64,000 nt of DNA. Source: Candidatus Enterococcus moelleringii. Lineage in GTDB: Bacteria; Bacillota; Bacilli; Lactobacillales; Enterococcaceae. Shown here piece after piece: positions 52,808 to 61,218 of the stretch (within the stretch, counting starts at the first letter, position 1; each line of letters opens with the position of its first letter). The translations under genes were made by a program, and so were the position numbers. The stretch spans positions 50,803 through 114,802 of the forward strand of contig NZ_JAFREM010000010.1 in NCBI RefSeq assembly GCF_017377575.1, read 5' to 3'. The notes under the pieces were generated by a model. The model worked only from the letters and a program-made list of their open reading frames with translations, ran no database searches and had not been told where the DNA came from.

Positions 52808-54037
52808 TTAAGGTTTAAGATAGTCAGCCGGACGACCAGAAACCACTTCACTATCTTCTACAATCGTTTTTCTAAAGCTGGCAGAAATATCAATTGGTGA
52901 TTTGCCGTATTTCCCAAGAAGATAATCTTTCACCTCACTAGGTACTACCTTATATCGTTCATTAGTTAAAACATTAAAAACCGCTTGTGTTCCAACCATT
53001 TGACTCATTGGCGTTACTAATGGAGGATAGCCTAGATCCTCCCGAACCTTCGCAATTTCAAGTAGAACTTCTTCGAATTTATTTTCAGCTCCGGATTCTT
53101 TCAATTGAGCTAACAGATTGGATAGCATACCCCCAGGAACTTGATACAGCAGCGTTTCAGGATCGACAAACATCATCAGGGCATCTAGTCCCCCGGATTC
53201 CAAATACTTGTCACGAATAACTTTGAAGTGTGAGGCGATTTGTTTTAGAGCCTTAACATCCAGATCAACATTAAATCCTAGCTCTCTAAGAATGATACTC
53301 AGAGACTCAGTCGCCGGCTGACTTGTTCCTTCAGCAAAGGGGGATATTGCACAATCAATGATATCGGCCCCCGCTTCGACGGCTGCTAAATACGTCATCT
53401 GAGAAATGCCGCTTGTTGAGTGAGTGTGAACCGCTATTGGAATAGCTACTACCTTTTTAATTTCGCCTATCAGCTGTGTAGCCACACTGGGTGTTAGTAT
53501 TCCAGACATATCCTTTATACAGATTGAATCTGCACCAAGCTCGAATAATTCTTTTGCTAAATTAGTAAAGTAATCAACCGTATGAACCTCGCTGATTGTG
53601 TAGCAGATTGCAAGCTGAGCATGAGCCCCATATTTTTTTACTGCCTTTAGCGCAGACGTTATATTTCTTGTATCATTCAATGCATCAAAGATACGAAAAA
53701 TATCAATGCCGTTTTCAACGGCATTCTTCACGAACAAATCCACAATATCGTCTGCGTAATGTCGGTACCCTACTAAGTTTTGTCCTCTTAGCAGCATTTG
53801 AAGCGGTACGTCCGGTGCTTTTTCTTTAATTATTCGCAGACGTTTCCAAGGATCTTCATTGAGAAATCTTATACAAGAATCAAAGGTTGCTCCACCCCAG
53901 CATTCAAGTGAATGATACCCTGCCTTATTCATTACCTCGACAATTGGCAAAATATCTGATAGCTTCATTCTTGTCGCCATTAAGCTTTGTTGTCCGTCAC
54001 GCAAGACGGTCTCTGTAATTGACACTTTCCTTTGCAA
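52808..54037 (-). CDS. oadA: Oxaloacetate decarboxylase alpha subunit, probably truncated by an in-frame stop
   Basis: Biotin-dependent carboxyltransferase that takes CO2 from oxaloacetate to biotin, leaving pyruvate. The barrel has TETVLRDGQQSLMATRM, ECWGGATFD, LLRGQN and metal-binding HTHSTSG. The frame begins at TTG 54037 (AAGGATG upstream) and stops at TAA after 409 codons, though the coding frame clearly continues 60 more (52807-52625). Full length would be about 469 residues, as in forms without a fused biotin domain. The truncated form may be partly active, read through, or dead. Confidence 0.8.
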   Translation of the reverse strand: MQRKVSITETVLRDGQQSLMATRMKLSDILPIVEVMNKAGYHSLECWGGATFDSCIRFLNEDPWKRLRIIKEKAPDVPLQMLLRGQNLVGYRHYADDIVDLFVKNAVENGIDIFRIFDALNDTRNITSALKAVKKYGAHAQLAICYTISEVHTVDYFTNLAKELFELGADSICIKDMSGILTPSVATQLIGEIKKVVAIPIAVHTHSTSGISQMTYLAAVEAGADIIDCAISPFAEGTSQPATESLSIILRELGFNVDLDVKALKQIASHFKVIRDKYLESGGLDALMMFVDPETLLYQVPGGMLSNLLAQLKESGAENKFEEVLLEIAKVREDLGYPPLVTPMSQMVGTQAVFNVLTNERYKVVPSEVKDYLLGKYGKSPIDISASFRKTIVEDSEVVSGRPADYLKP

Positions 54038-54063
54038 AACAACACCATCCTTATTCTAGATAA

Positions 54064-54104
54064 TTAAAAAACTCAAAGACATCGTTGATGGCCTTGAGTT
54101 TTCA
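54064..54104 (-). terminator. Terminator between exchanger gene and oadA
   Basis: AAAACTCAAGGC / GTCTTTGAGTTTT stem followed on the minus strand by TTTTTTAATT. It lies only about 30 bases before the oadA start, so oadA is reached by read-through or attenuation rather than a separate promoter. Confidence 0.7.
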
Positions 54105-54120
54105 CTTTTACGTTAAGAAA

Positions 54121-55506
54121 CTACGCAGTAAACTGGTGTAGAATGATAGTGAACAGAACCATGCCGATCATTGCAAACGGGAAAGTAGCACCATAGCCTG
54201 TCGCTGCATCGTCTGAATCAAGTACATCGATCAGTGTACCCATACCAGTTGTATTGGTCATACCCCCGCAAATGGCTCCAGATAATAATACCCAGTTCAT
54301 CTTGAACACATATCTTCCAACTAAGAAACCGGACATAAGTGCTACAGCTGCTGTGATGAATCCGACAACAACGAAGGTCAGTCCAGAACCGGTAATAGAT
54401 TCAACCACTCCAAAGCCATAACGTAATCCGACAATAGCTAAGAAAATTTCTAAGCAAAGCGTTCGCAAAACCTGTAGTACCTTGTCTTCCATGCGGAAAT
54501 TAATGAATCTGATTTTTCCAATTGAGCCTAGAACCAACCCGCCCAGTAAGGCACCACCAGTCATCCCTAAACTAAATGTTCCGAAACTACCTAGAGGTAT
54601 TTCAATACTTCCAATGATTAAGCCCACCAACGCAGCTAATGCGAACCCAGTAACATCAAATAGAACATTTTTTGAAAACTTGTTTGTTTTCTCTGTTTCA
54701 TCCGCATCACCATCTGACATAATTTTGGCAAACTCTTCTTTTTCATCTTTAAGATTGATTCTAAAAATCTTATGAATAAAACTCATGGATAGAATCACTA
54801 CGATTGATCCAATCGGAAACGAGATCGAGTGTCCGATTCCGACATCAGCTGACGCTTTTTCCACAAAAGTTTTTTGCTGACTTTGAGTCAGTGTTTGGGT
54901 ATTTTCAATCGTCAGATTTTCTTGAGAATTATCATTTAATACATCAAGAATCATCTGTTTTTCTTTCGTTGGTAAGGTTTCATAATTCTTGGCATCTTCA
55001 GTCGTAGTAGCCTGCACCGTTTCAAGTGCTGCAGCTAATGAAGGCGAACTTGTCATTGCCCCTGAATACGTTCCAGAAACTTTAAAGATATCCTTTTGCG
55101 GCAGAGACTCTGTTAAAACGAAACTTGTAGCTGCACCCATAAAAGTGATCAGAAATCCTAAAATAACGAATTGAAAGCCATATTTTTTAATCACTTTCTT
55201 GATGCTATTGGAAGCCAGAAGTCCGATAGCAGTCACAAATAGAACTAGAAATGTATTGAACAGCAGATGATCAATAACTCCTTTTTCAATAAAAGCCTGT
55301 GCTGCCGCGTATTCATCCGAGCTTTCACTAAAACTGTGGGCATACTTTAGAACAAAATACCCAATAAAAAGTCCAGCAAATAAGACCCCTGATCCTCCGA
55401 AACAGAAGCTCTTGATTCTAATTCGGCCAAAGAGCATTCCTAAAAAGATTGCTGCAAAAATCAAAACGAATGGATTAAAAACAAATTCTGTCAAATTAAA
55501 AAACAT
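54121..55506 (-). CDS. AspT/YidE-type (aspartate:alanine exchanger family) transporter
   Basis: A 461-residue membrane protein with two helix bundles. The two family repeats show SGTYSGAMTSSPSLAAALE near residue 143 and GAICGGMTNTTGMGTLID near 420, the AspT exchanger motifs. A soluble loop lies around 165-220. Members swap dicarboxylates for their decarboxylated products, which fits uptake of an acid substrate in exchange for pyruvate or alanine-like product. Substrate inferred. Confidence 0.75.
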   Translation of the reverse strand: MFFNLTEFVFNPFVLIFAAIFLGMLFGRIRIKSFCFGGSGVLFAGLFIGYFVLKYAHSFSESSDEYAAAQAFIEKGVIDHLLFNTFLVLFVTAIGLLASNSIKKVIKKYGFQFVILGFLITFMGAATSFVLTESLPQKDIFKVSGTYSGAMTSSPSLAAALETVQATTTEDAKNYETLPTKEKQMILDVLNDNSQENLTIENTQTLTQSQQKTFVEKASADVGIGHSISFPIGSIVVILSMSFIHKIFRINLKDEKEEFAKIMSDGDADETEKTNKFSKNVLFDVTGFALAALVGLIIGSIEIPLGSFGTFSLGMTGGALLGGLVLGSIGKIRFINFRMEDKVLQVLRTLCLEIFLAIVGLRYGFGVVESITGSGLTFVVVGFITAAVALMSGFLVGRYVFKMNWVLLSGAICGGMTNTTGMGTLIDVLDSDDAATGYGATFPFAMIGMVLFTIILHQFTA

Positions 55507-55520
55507 GATTCTCCCCCCAG

Positions 55521-56204
55521 TTAATCCAGCACCCCTAATTTTCGAAGCTTCTCATCGATATCAGGTTTGGTAATATGTCCCTTTTCAATTTCAATCGCTC
55601 TATTTGCTTCATATTTCAACTTCTTCTCAGTTCCACTAACAATTTCGTCGATATGGTCGGGTGGAATAATGACTACTCCATTGTCATCTGCGACAACATA
55701 ATCTCCCGGCATTACAACAACTCCACCACAGCTGATGGGATAATTGATTTCACCAGGGCCGTCTTTGTCTCCAACCGCCGGTGTTACAGCTTTAGTAAAG
55801 ATAGGGTATTGCTTTTCTTTCAATTCTTCAATGTCTCGAATGGCTCCGTCAATCACAAAGCCGCCAATTTTTTTCTTGAAGGCTGCACTAGACATCAGGT
55901 CTCCCATGATTGAATAGTTTTCAGTACCGCCAGTATCGACAATGATGATGTCGCCTTCTTTTGCAATATCTATTGCTTTGTGCAACATTAAATTGTCTGC
56001 TGGTCTAAGCTTCACCGTAATGGCCGGACCTGCTAATTTCACCCCGCTAGAAACCGCTTTAATTTTTGAATCTAAGGTATTAAATTTATTAAGTCCGTCA
56101 CTAAGAGGCGGCGTCCCAAAATCCATTAATTTTTGAAAGATTGACGTATCCTTCGGACGGTTGATGTCTTCCCCAATTCTGAAACCAATTCTACCTTTAC
56201 TCAT
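55521..56204 (-). CDS. RraA-like 4-carboxy-4-hydroxy-2-oxoadipate/HMG-type aldolase
   Basis: A 227-residue RraA-fold protein. GDLMSSAAFKKKIGGFVIDGAIRD carries the conserved arginine/aspartate metal site, followed by GVVVMPGDYVVADDNGVVIIP. Metal-dependent members cleave 4-hydroxy-4-methyl- or 4-carboxy-4-hydroxy-2-oxoacids to pyruvate plus pyruvate or oxaloacetate, and some decarboxylate oxaloacetate. The GalB-like hydratase next to it favours the aldolase role. Confidence 0.78.
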   Translation of the reverse strand: MSKGRIGFRIGEDINRPKDTSIFQKLMDFGTPPLSDGLNKFNTLDSKIKAVSSGVKLAGPAITVKLRPADNLMLHKAIDIAKEGDIIIVDTGGTENYSIMGDLMSSAAFKKKIGGFVIDGAIRDIEELKEKQYPIFTKAVTPAVGDKDGPGEINYPISCGGVVVMPGDYVVADDNGVVIIPPDHIDEIVSGTEKKLKYEANRAIEIEKGHITKPDIDEKLRKLGVLD

Positions 56205-56225
56205 ACGTTTCTCCTTTATATGTAT

Positions 56226-56251
56226 CTCACTTCCCAGTTTTAGGAAGTGAG
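56226..56251. other. Intercistronic stem-loop between PIG-L and RraA genes
   Basis: Perfect 9 bp stem CTCACTTCC / GGAAGTGAG with an eight-base loop. No T-run follows on the minus strand, so it looks like an mRNA processing or stability hairpin. Confidence 0.45.
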
Positions 56252-56265
56252 ATAATTTTATTGTT

Positions 56266-56994
56266 TTAAACTAGTTCCTCTGAAACTACCGCATAGAAAT
56301 TTGCGAAGCTCTCAGCATACTTATACGTGTTGTTCCCAGATAAACGACGGGCATGATTGCCTCGCATAAATGCTCGTTGTTTGTAATACTCAATTAAGTG
56401 GTGCTGCCCTGCAAAACACTCCATTGCTTTGACTTTTTTGTCGTATACTTCAGTAATGTCGATGAACTGATCCGGCACGTATCCGCTTATTTCTGTCTGA
56501 TGAGGCTCAAACCCAAACATTCTCATTTGTTTTGTAACTGGATGACCCTCAGTCAAAATACCTGCAGAGTTTGACATAATACTAGCTCGCCATACAAGAT
56601 CATGGATGTTGTTATGATCCGGATTTAAGATATCATTTTTATCATGAGTGATGATAATATCCGGTTGCATTTTTCGAATGGTTTCTACTACTCTGTTTTC
56701 CAATTCTTGAGTAATATCAATTGGATAGTCTACCAAATCCCAATATTCCATGTCAGTGACACCCAGAATTTCAGCCGCAGCTGCGGTTTCTTTCTTTCTT
56801 ACTTCTTTTACTGAATCATAGGTAGCGTTCTCTTTTTTCCATAAACCATTTGACTCTCCACGAACACCAAAAGTCATAACGACAACTTTAACATTGGCAC
56901 CATTTGCAGCATACTTTGCAATTGTTCCACCTGATCGCCAAACATAGTCAGCGGCATGTGCACTAAATACTAATAAATTTTTTCCCTTAATCAT
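56266..56994 (-). CDS. PIG-L-fold 4-oxalomesaconate hydratase-like protein (GalB/LigU type)
   Basis: A 242-residue zinc-dependent PIG-L family protein. The start LLVFSAHAADYVWRSGGTI keeps the AHAAD/HxDD-type metal site in the GalB variant, with THDKNDILNPDHNNIH as the second metal motif. GalB hydrates 4-oxalomesaconate to 4-carboxy-4-hydroxy-2-oxoadipate in gallate/protocatechuate degradation. Sugar deacetylase is the alternative; the RraA-like aldolase beside it favours hydration. Confidence 0.75.
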   Translation of the reverse strand: MIKGKNLLVFSAHAADYVWRSGGTIAKYAANGANVKVVVMTFGVRGESNGLWKKENATYDSVKEVRKKETAAAAEILGVTDMEYWDLVDYPIDITQELENRVVETIRKMQPDIIITHDKNDILNPDHNNIHDLVWRASIMSNSAGILTEGHPVTKQMRMFGFEPHQTEISGYVPDQFIDITEVYDKKVKAMECFAGQHHLIEYYKQRAFMRGNHARRLSGNNTYKYAESFANFYAVVSEELV

Positions 56995-57007
56995 CGATTT
57001 TTCTCCT

Positions 57008-57895
57008 TTACTCTGCTAATAATTTTGAAGGATTTTCTACAATCATTTTTCTAATGTCTGCTTCGGTAAAGCCTTCTTCATTGATCAAACGCTCAGCAAA
57101 TTCTAAAAGCCCTTCATCTGGGTAAACATTGTTAGATTGACCTAAATCTGTAGCAAGAATCACTTTATCTGGTGTCAATTCACGAATTTGGCGAGCTGTT
57201 TCAGCAAAATCAACCTTTCCTGATTTCCACGTCACATAACAATGTTCCATGTATGCACCAAATTCAGCCAGTTTTTTCTGATCTTCTACACTGTAATAAG
57301 TTGTCGGAAAATCTACATGAGTGATAATTATTTTCTTAACCCCACGTTTTTGTGCTTCCTCAACAAGCGCGAAGGTTTCTTCATGGGATAAATGGCCAGT
57401 AGCTAAAATGATGTTGTACTTAGCAATTGTGTCGATTACTTTAATAGTGTCGTCTGTCAACTTTCCATCTTTCAGAATAGTGATCGTTGGAATTTCAATA
57501 TTTTCATCCTTAAGATCTTTAACAATTTTGGCCCAGTAAGGAAGTTTTTTATTAGGATCACCAGTCATAACATGGGAAATCTCGTTTTCTGAGTCCGTAG
57601 TTGGGAACCATACAATTTTTGCTCCCGATCTGGCCGCCATTTCAACCGCAATTGAATTAATACCGCCGACTGATTGATTTAATGCAATGGCACCAATGCA
57701 ATTACATTCTGGAGTTACCTTATTTACTAAATATCCTCGTTGTGCAGTGTTGAAATAATGTGACTTTAACACATAACCAGCCATTCCAGATTCTTTGATT
57801 CGTTCAGCCATTTCCAAATCGTCGAACTTTCGCGGCATAATATCTGGACCTGAATGTACGTGTAAATCATATGCACCTTTTAAAATATTACTCAT
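57008..57895 (-). CDS. DUF6282-type metal-dependent hydrolase-like protein
   Basis: About 295 residues from ATG at 57895 (GGAGGAG upstream). The start DLHVHSGPD has a metal-binding His-x-His, with TGHLSHEE and ITHVDFPTTYYS, then LATDLGQ further on, as in amidohydrolase/PHP-like barrels. The reaction is not established for the family as far as I know. First gene of the operon, so it probably acts on the entering substrate. Confidence 0.7.
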   Translation of the reverse strand: MSNILKGAYDLHVHSGPDIMPRKFDDLEMAERIKESGMAGYVLKSHYFNTAQRGYLVNKVTPECNCIGAIALNQSVGGINSIAVEMAARSGAKIVWFPTTDSENEISHVMTGDPNKKLPYWAKIVKDLKDENIEIPTITILKDGKLTDDTIKVIDTIAKYNIILATGHLSHEETFALVEEAQKRGVKKIIITHVDFPTTYYSVEDQKKLAEFGAYMEHCYVTWKSGKVDFAETARQIRELTPDKVILATDLGQSNNVYPDEGLLEFAERLINEEGFTEADIRKMIVENPSKLLAE

Positions 57896-57920
57896 ATTGC
57901 TTCTCCTCCTGTTGATCAAT

Positions 57921-57944
57921 ATTGTTGAACAATTTTGTTGACAA
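57921..57944. promoter_or_regulatory. Candidate GntR operators in the island promoter
   Basis: ATTGTTGAACAAT (57921-57933, perfect palindrome) and TTGTTGACAA (57935-57944) lie just downstream of the -10 box. TTGT-ACAA arms fit FCD-type GntR regulators. Binding by the island's own GntR protein is inferred. Confidence 0.5.
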
Positions 57945-57948
57945 ACAA

Positions 57949-57977
57949 ATTGTAACCGCTGCCGGATAAGATGTCAA
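57949..57977 (-). promoter_or_regulatory. Strong promoter of the island operon
   Basis: Consensus TTGACA (57972-57977) and TACAAT (57949-57954) on the minus strand with exactly 17 bases between, about 55 bases before the first gene. Confidence 0.75.
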
Positions 57978-57984
57978 CAAGAAA

Positions 57985-58016
57985 TTAAAAAAAAGACATT
58001 CAAGATTGAAATGTCT
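57985..58016 (-). terminator. Terminator of the GntR gene
   Basis: AGACATT / AATGTCT stem around a TCAATCTTG-type loop, then eight T on the minus strand. Separates the regulator transcript from the island operon promoter. Confidence 0.8.
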
Positions 58017-58055
58017 TCCTCCAAAGTCTGTATTATTCATGGTTGAGTCGGTACT

Positions 58056-58703
58056 TTAATGATTTAAATAATCGTTATAGTCTAGAAGTGTATCTCTAAC
58101 ACTGAAGATGTGTTCCTTAGCTCTTTGAGAAGCAAGTGCTCCATCTCTAGATTTGACTGCTTCCAATAAGTTTTTATGCTCGATTAACGTAGCTTCTTTT
58201 CGTCCAGGAATCAATATTGTTTTAAAGTTGTATTTTGATAGTTGGTTTTTCAAATCTCTTATAATGCCAATAGCCACAGTATTATCGCATTTACTATAAA
58301 CTACTTCGTGAAAACTTTGATTTAAACCAGAATGATTTTGTAAATTATTTTCTTCAATATTTTCGACCATTTGCTTATATATCTCACTCATCTTTTTAAT
58401 CTCATCGTCACTTAAAAGCGGAGTAACTTTTTGAAAAACATACCCCTCAAGCTCAGCTCTGACTTCCAACAAGTTAATGATATCCTTAGTATTTAGTGCC
58501 GTGACCTTTGCACCTTTGTGAGGCACAATAGAAACCAAATTGTCCTTTTCCAATAAAGAAAGCACATTTCTGATCGTGTTTCTACTAGTCTCGAATCGAT
58601 TCGCTAGGTCATTTTCTATTAATTTTTCATTCGGGCTGTACACACCCTCATTTATGTCTTTTTTTAGTTGGTTCAATATTGTAGTGGTTTTGCTTTCACG
58701 CAT
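58056..58703 (-). CDS. GntR-family (FadR/FCD) regulator of the island
   Basis: A 215-residue protein with an N-terminal winged helix (NDLANRFETSRNTIRNVLSLLEKD) and a C-terminal all-helical FCD ligand domain (LEVRAELEGYVFQKV, FHEVVYSKC, EHKNLLEAVKSRD). It lies at the promoter-proximal end of the island and probably represses the operon until its acid inducer is present. Confidence 0.85.
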   Translation of the reverse strand: MRESKTTTILNQLKKDINEGVYSPNEKLIENDLANRFETSRNTIRNVLSLLEKDNLVSIVPHKGAKVTALNTKDIINLLEVRAELEGYVFQKVTPLLSDDEIKKMSEIYKQMVENIEENNLQNHSGLNQSFHEVVYSKCDNTVAIGIIRDLKNQLSKYNFKTILIPGRKEATLIEHKNLLEAVKSRDGALASQRAKEHIFSVRDTLLDYNDYLNH

Positions 58704-59101
58704 AATTTCACCCCATTTATCGTTCTTTCACAAAATATTTTATTTCGACTTTGCCACCCTTAACTCACGCTTTAGTTACACAATTATACTATAATCTATT
58801 TGAGTTAAATTTTACCACATATTTCAAAAAAAATTCTGATCAAATAAATAGTATTAGCACCGCCACTTAGTTATGAAACAAAAATCATGCTAAAACAGCC
58901 GGTACTTTTCTATTCTAAGAGGCCAGTATTGATGTAAAAAATGAAGAGTACCGATCTAAAAAGCCCCCGGATACTAAGAAAGGCTGAGCAAACTCTCATA
59001 GCTTTTGAGTATTAAGACTAAACTAGTTTGTGAAGTTAGACATCCTCAATATTAATTTAATCATTTTTCTGATTGTGAATAACTTCTACTTTCTTTATTT
59101 T
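58704..59101. other. 398 bp AT-rich spacer at the right end of the island
   Basis: No credible ORF. A TATAAT-like box for the GntR gene is seen near 58790 on the minus strand. The sequence has no visible insertion-sequence ends. Confidence 0.4.
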
Positions 59102-59226
59102 TTAGAAAGCAGCCGCAGCTTCGGTAAAGTGGTTGTGATGAATGACTAAAAACTTGGCCCTAAAGGTTGGCATGCCGCTAACCTTCAGAGCCATTTTTAC
59201 ATCATATTTTCTTTGATATAGGCGGT
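59102..59226 (+). repeat. Right direct repeat flanking the catabolic island
   Basis: Begins with the last ~48 bases of an oxidoreductase gene, including its stop codon, in front of a shortened terminator and the intact HxlR gene end. It matches 50572-50699 with about eight substitutions and a short deletion in the terminator. Confidence 0.85.
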
Positions 59227-59526
59227 GCCCCATTCACTCATTGAGTCGATAATCGGGCGTAATGATTCCCCGACTTCACTCAAGGAGTACTCTACCCGCG
59301 GTGGAACCTCCGCATAGGCTTTGCGGACAACAATTCCGTCTTTTTCCATCTTACGCAAATTTTCGGTTAACACCTTTTGACTAATACCATCCACTGCCTT
59401 ATGAATCATATTAAACCGTTGTGTTCCCTTCAACAATTCCCGCATAATCAACAATTTCCATTTGTTGCCAATCAAATCCACCGTCGTAGCCACTGGGCAA
59501 AACGGTAGTTCTTCTTTCGTCAGCAT
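59197..59526 (-). CDS. HxlR-family transcriptional regulator, second copy
   Basis: A 109-residue winged-helix protein with FCPVATTVDLIGNKWKLLIMRELL and the family cysteine near the N-terminus. Paralogous to the HxlR gene at 44762. ATG at 59526 with AGGGAGTGGAG upstream. Its 3' end is within the right direct repeat. It probably regulated the oxidoreductase gene now 8.5 kb away. Confidence 0.83.
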   Translation of the reverse strand: MLTKEELPFCPVATTVDLIGNKWKLLIMRELLKGTQRFNMIHKAVDGISQKVLTENLRKMEKDGIVVRKAYAEVPPRVEYSLSEVGESLRPIIDSMSEWGTAYIKENMM

Positions 59527-59617
59527 TTACTCCACTCCCTAGGTTTCAAAAAGTATGTAACTTAGTTTATGATAGCAAGTTTTGGGGTGGAATACAATCA
59601 GGTTAAAAGATTTTCCG

Positions 59618-59780
59618 ATGACGACAAAGGTCTTGTTTTTTCGATTATGTTTAGCGCGATTGGGGATTGTTTTTGGATTCATAACCATCTTTACTGATCA
59701 TTCCAGAATTGACCGATGAAACAACAAATGCACTGCTGAACGTTTCTAAAGATTTGGTAGTAACACCTCAGTATAAATAG
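59618..59780 (+). pseudogene. Small membrane-protein remnant with apparent frameshift
   Basis: The first ~28 codons (MTTKVLFFRLCLARLGIVFG...) read as a membrane helix, then a +1 shift near 59695 continues as PELTDETTNALLNVSKDLVV to a TAG at 59778. Neither frame alone makes a full protein. No ribosome site. Could be chance. Confidence 0.3.
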
Positions 59781-59789
59781 AGAGCTGCA

Positions 59790-61130
59790 TCACGCCTCCT
59801 CCCGGGTCAGCTTGTAGATCCACTTGCCAAAATTGGCCTTTAAAAAGACCGGCACACATTTGAAGAGCTGGTCGGAATTCAAAGCAAACACAACCACTGC
59901 TGGAGAAGCTTTAAAATAAAAGGCCAGCATATAAGACAGGGGAATAACAATCATCCAACTGCATATCAGGTTCATCTTAATAATAAACATCGGATTGCCG
60001 CCGCCGCGAATAATTCCTTCGCTGGTGGGCATCTGATAGCCCATCCCCACATAAATCACACTCAAAATAATCAAAAACTGATTGGCCATCTCCTGCGTTT
60101 CCGGCGACAGATCATAAAGACCCAAAATCGGAATCCGAATGAAAAACAGCACGATGCCACCAACCACACCAATCGCAAAAAACATTTTCTGCAGCTTTTT
60201 GGAATAGGCAATTACCTGTTCTAAATTCCCGCTGCCGATTTCTTTCCCGATAATAATTGCCCCGGCCGACGCCGCCCCTACTGCTCCACCTTTCACTAGC
60301 AAAAACAAAACCGAAGCCACACTATTGGCCGCAATCGCCGCCGAACTCATATAGCCTAAGATCGAAGTTTGCAGTCCAGTACTCAAGCCCCACAGTCCCG
60401 AAATACCCACCATTGGCACAACTAGACGGAAATAATCCTTTCTCAGCACCGAATCAAAGGTCAAATAATCCTTCAATTTGCTTTGCAGCGTTTTATCCCG
60501 CAATTTCAAATAAATAATTAATAATAGCAATTCCACAATGCGGGCAATCAGCGTTCCCACTGCAGCCCCCTGGGCACCCATTTCCGGCGCACCAAATTTC
60601 CCAAAAATCAGCGTGTAGTTAATGCAGATATTTAAAAAGAAGGCGATAATTGATAACTGAAAGCCGATTTTGACAATTTCGACACTCCTTAAAGAAGCCA
60701 ATAAAATCATGGTAATCGCCAAAAAGAAATAAGAGAAGCGGACAATCATTAAATAGTCAATCCCTTGATTAATAATCGCTGGCGAAGTGGTAAAAATCCG
60801 CATCACCTGCTCAGGAAACAACGAAACCGCCGTGAACAGCAGCAACGCAACCCCTAGTGTGATCTTAATCGCAATCGCCACTACTTTTTTTATCGGTTCA
60901 ATGCGGCCGGTTCCCCAATATTGACTGCTGATCATCACCACGCCTTCACTTAAGGCGTTTAGAATTTGCTGGTAGAAAAACTGCACCTGATTAATCGCCG
61001 CAACCCCAGATAGCGCGATTTCACTATAGGCGCCAATCATCATATTATCGGTGAGGTTAACACTCAAGGTCACCACATTTTGCAGCACAAATAGTATATA
61101 TAAGGAGAAAAAACGTTTAGAGAATTTCAT
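59790..61130 (-). CDS. MATE-family multidrug/Na+ efflux transporter
   Basis: A 446-residue protein with twelve membrane helices in two halves, opening FVLQNVVTLSVNLTDNMMIG and with GAVGAASAGAIIIGKEIGSG and PTSEGIIRGGG regions, as in NorM/DinF-type exporters. Single-gene unit. Substrate unknown. Confidence 0.85.
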   Translation of the reverse strand: MKFSKRFFSLYILFVLQNVVTLSVNLTDNMMIGAYSEIALSGVAAINQVQFFYQQILNALSEGVVMISSQYWGTGRIEPIKKVVAIAIKITLGVALLLFTAVSLFPEQVMRIFTTSPAIINQGIDYLMIVRFSYFFLAITMILLASLRSVEIVKIGFQLSIIAFFLNICINYTLIFGKFGAPEMGAQGAAVGTLIARIVELLLLIIYLKLRDKTLQSKLKDYLTFDSVLRKDYFRLVVPMVGISGLWGLSTGLQTSILGYMSSAAIAANSVASVLFLLVKGGAVGAASAGAIIIGKEIGSGNLEQVIAYSKKLQKMFFAIGVVGGIVLFFIRIPILGLYDLSPETQEMANQFLIILSVIYVGMGYQMPTSEGIIRGGGNPMFIIKMNLICSWMIVIPLSYMLAFYFKASPAVVVFALNSDQLFKCVPVFLKANFGKWIYKLTREEA

Positions 61131-61218
61131 AAGCCCCTCCCTTTTTTATCGAGTATAGCATTTTCGCCGCCACGATTAAAAGAGCTGCCGGCGATTGATT
61201 CGCCAGCAGCTGTGTGTT

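Larger units (their letters stand above)
50572..59226. mobile_element. Inserted catabolic island bounded by direct repeats
   Basis: Everything between the two ~125 bp repeats (OAD pump genes, exchanger, aldolase, hydratase, DUF6282 protein, GntR) splits what was probably an adjacent convergent pair: oxidoreductase gene and HxlR gene. Left repeat keeps the oxidoreductase whole with an hxlR tail; right repeat keeps hxlR whole with an oxidoreductase tail. No integrase or transposase is present, so entry by homologous recombination or a lost helper is likely. The interior also looks more AT-rich than its flanks. Confidence 0.6.

Noticed and set aside
58899..58952. Imperfect inverted repeat (CGGTACT...AGTACCG) right of the GntR gene
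   Set aside because: Short arms and a long spacer in AT-rich DNA; not convincing as an element end or operator.
50572..59226. Transposon with terminal inverted repeats around the island
   Set aside because: The flanking copies are direct, not inverted, and contain parts of host genes; no transposase is present.
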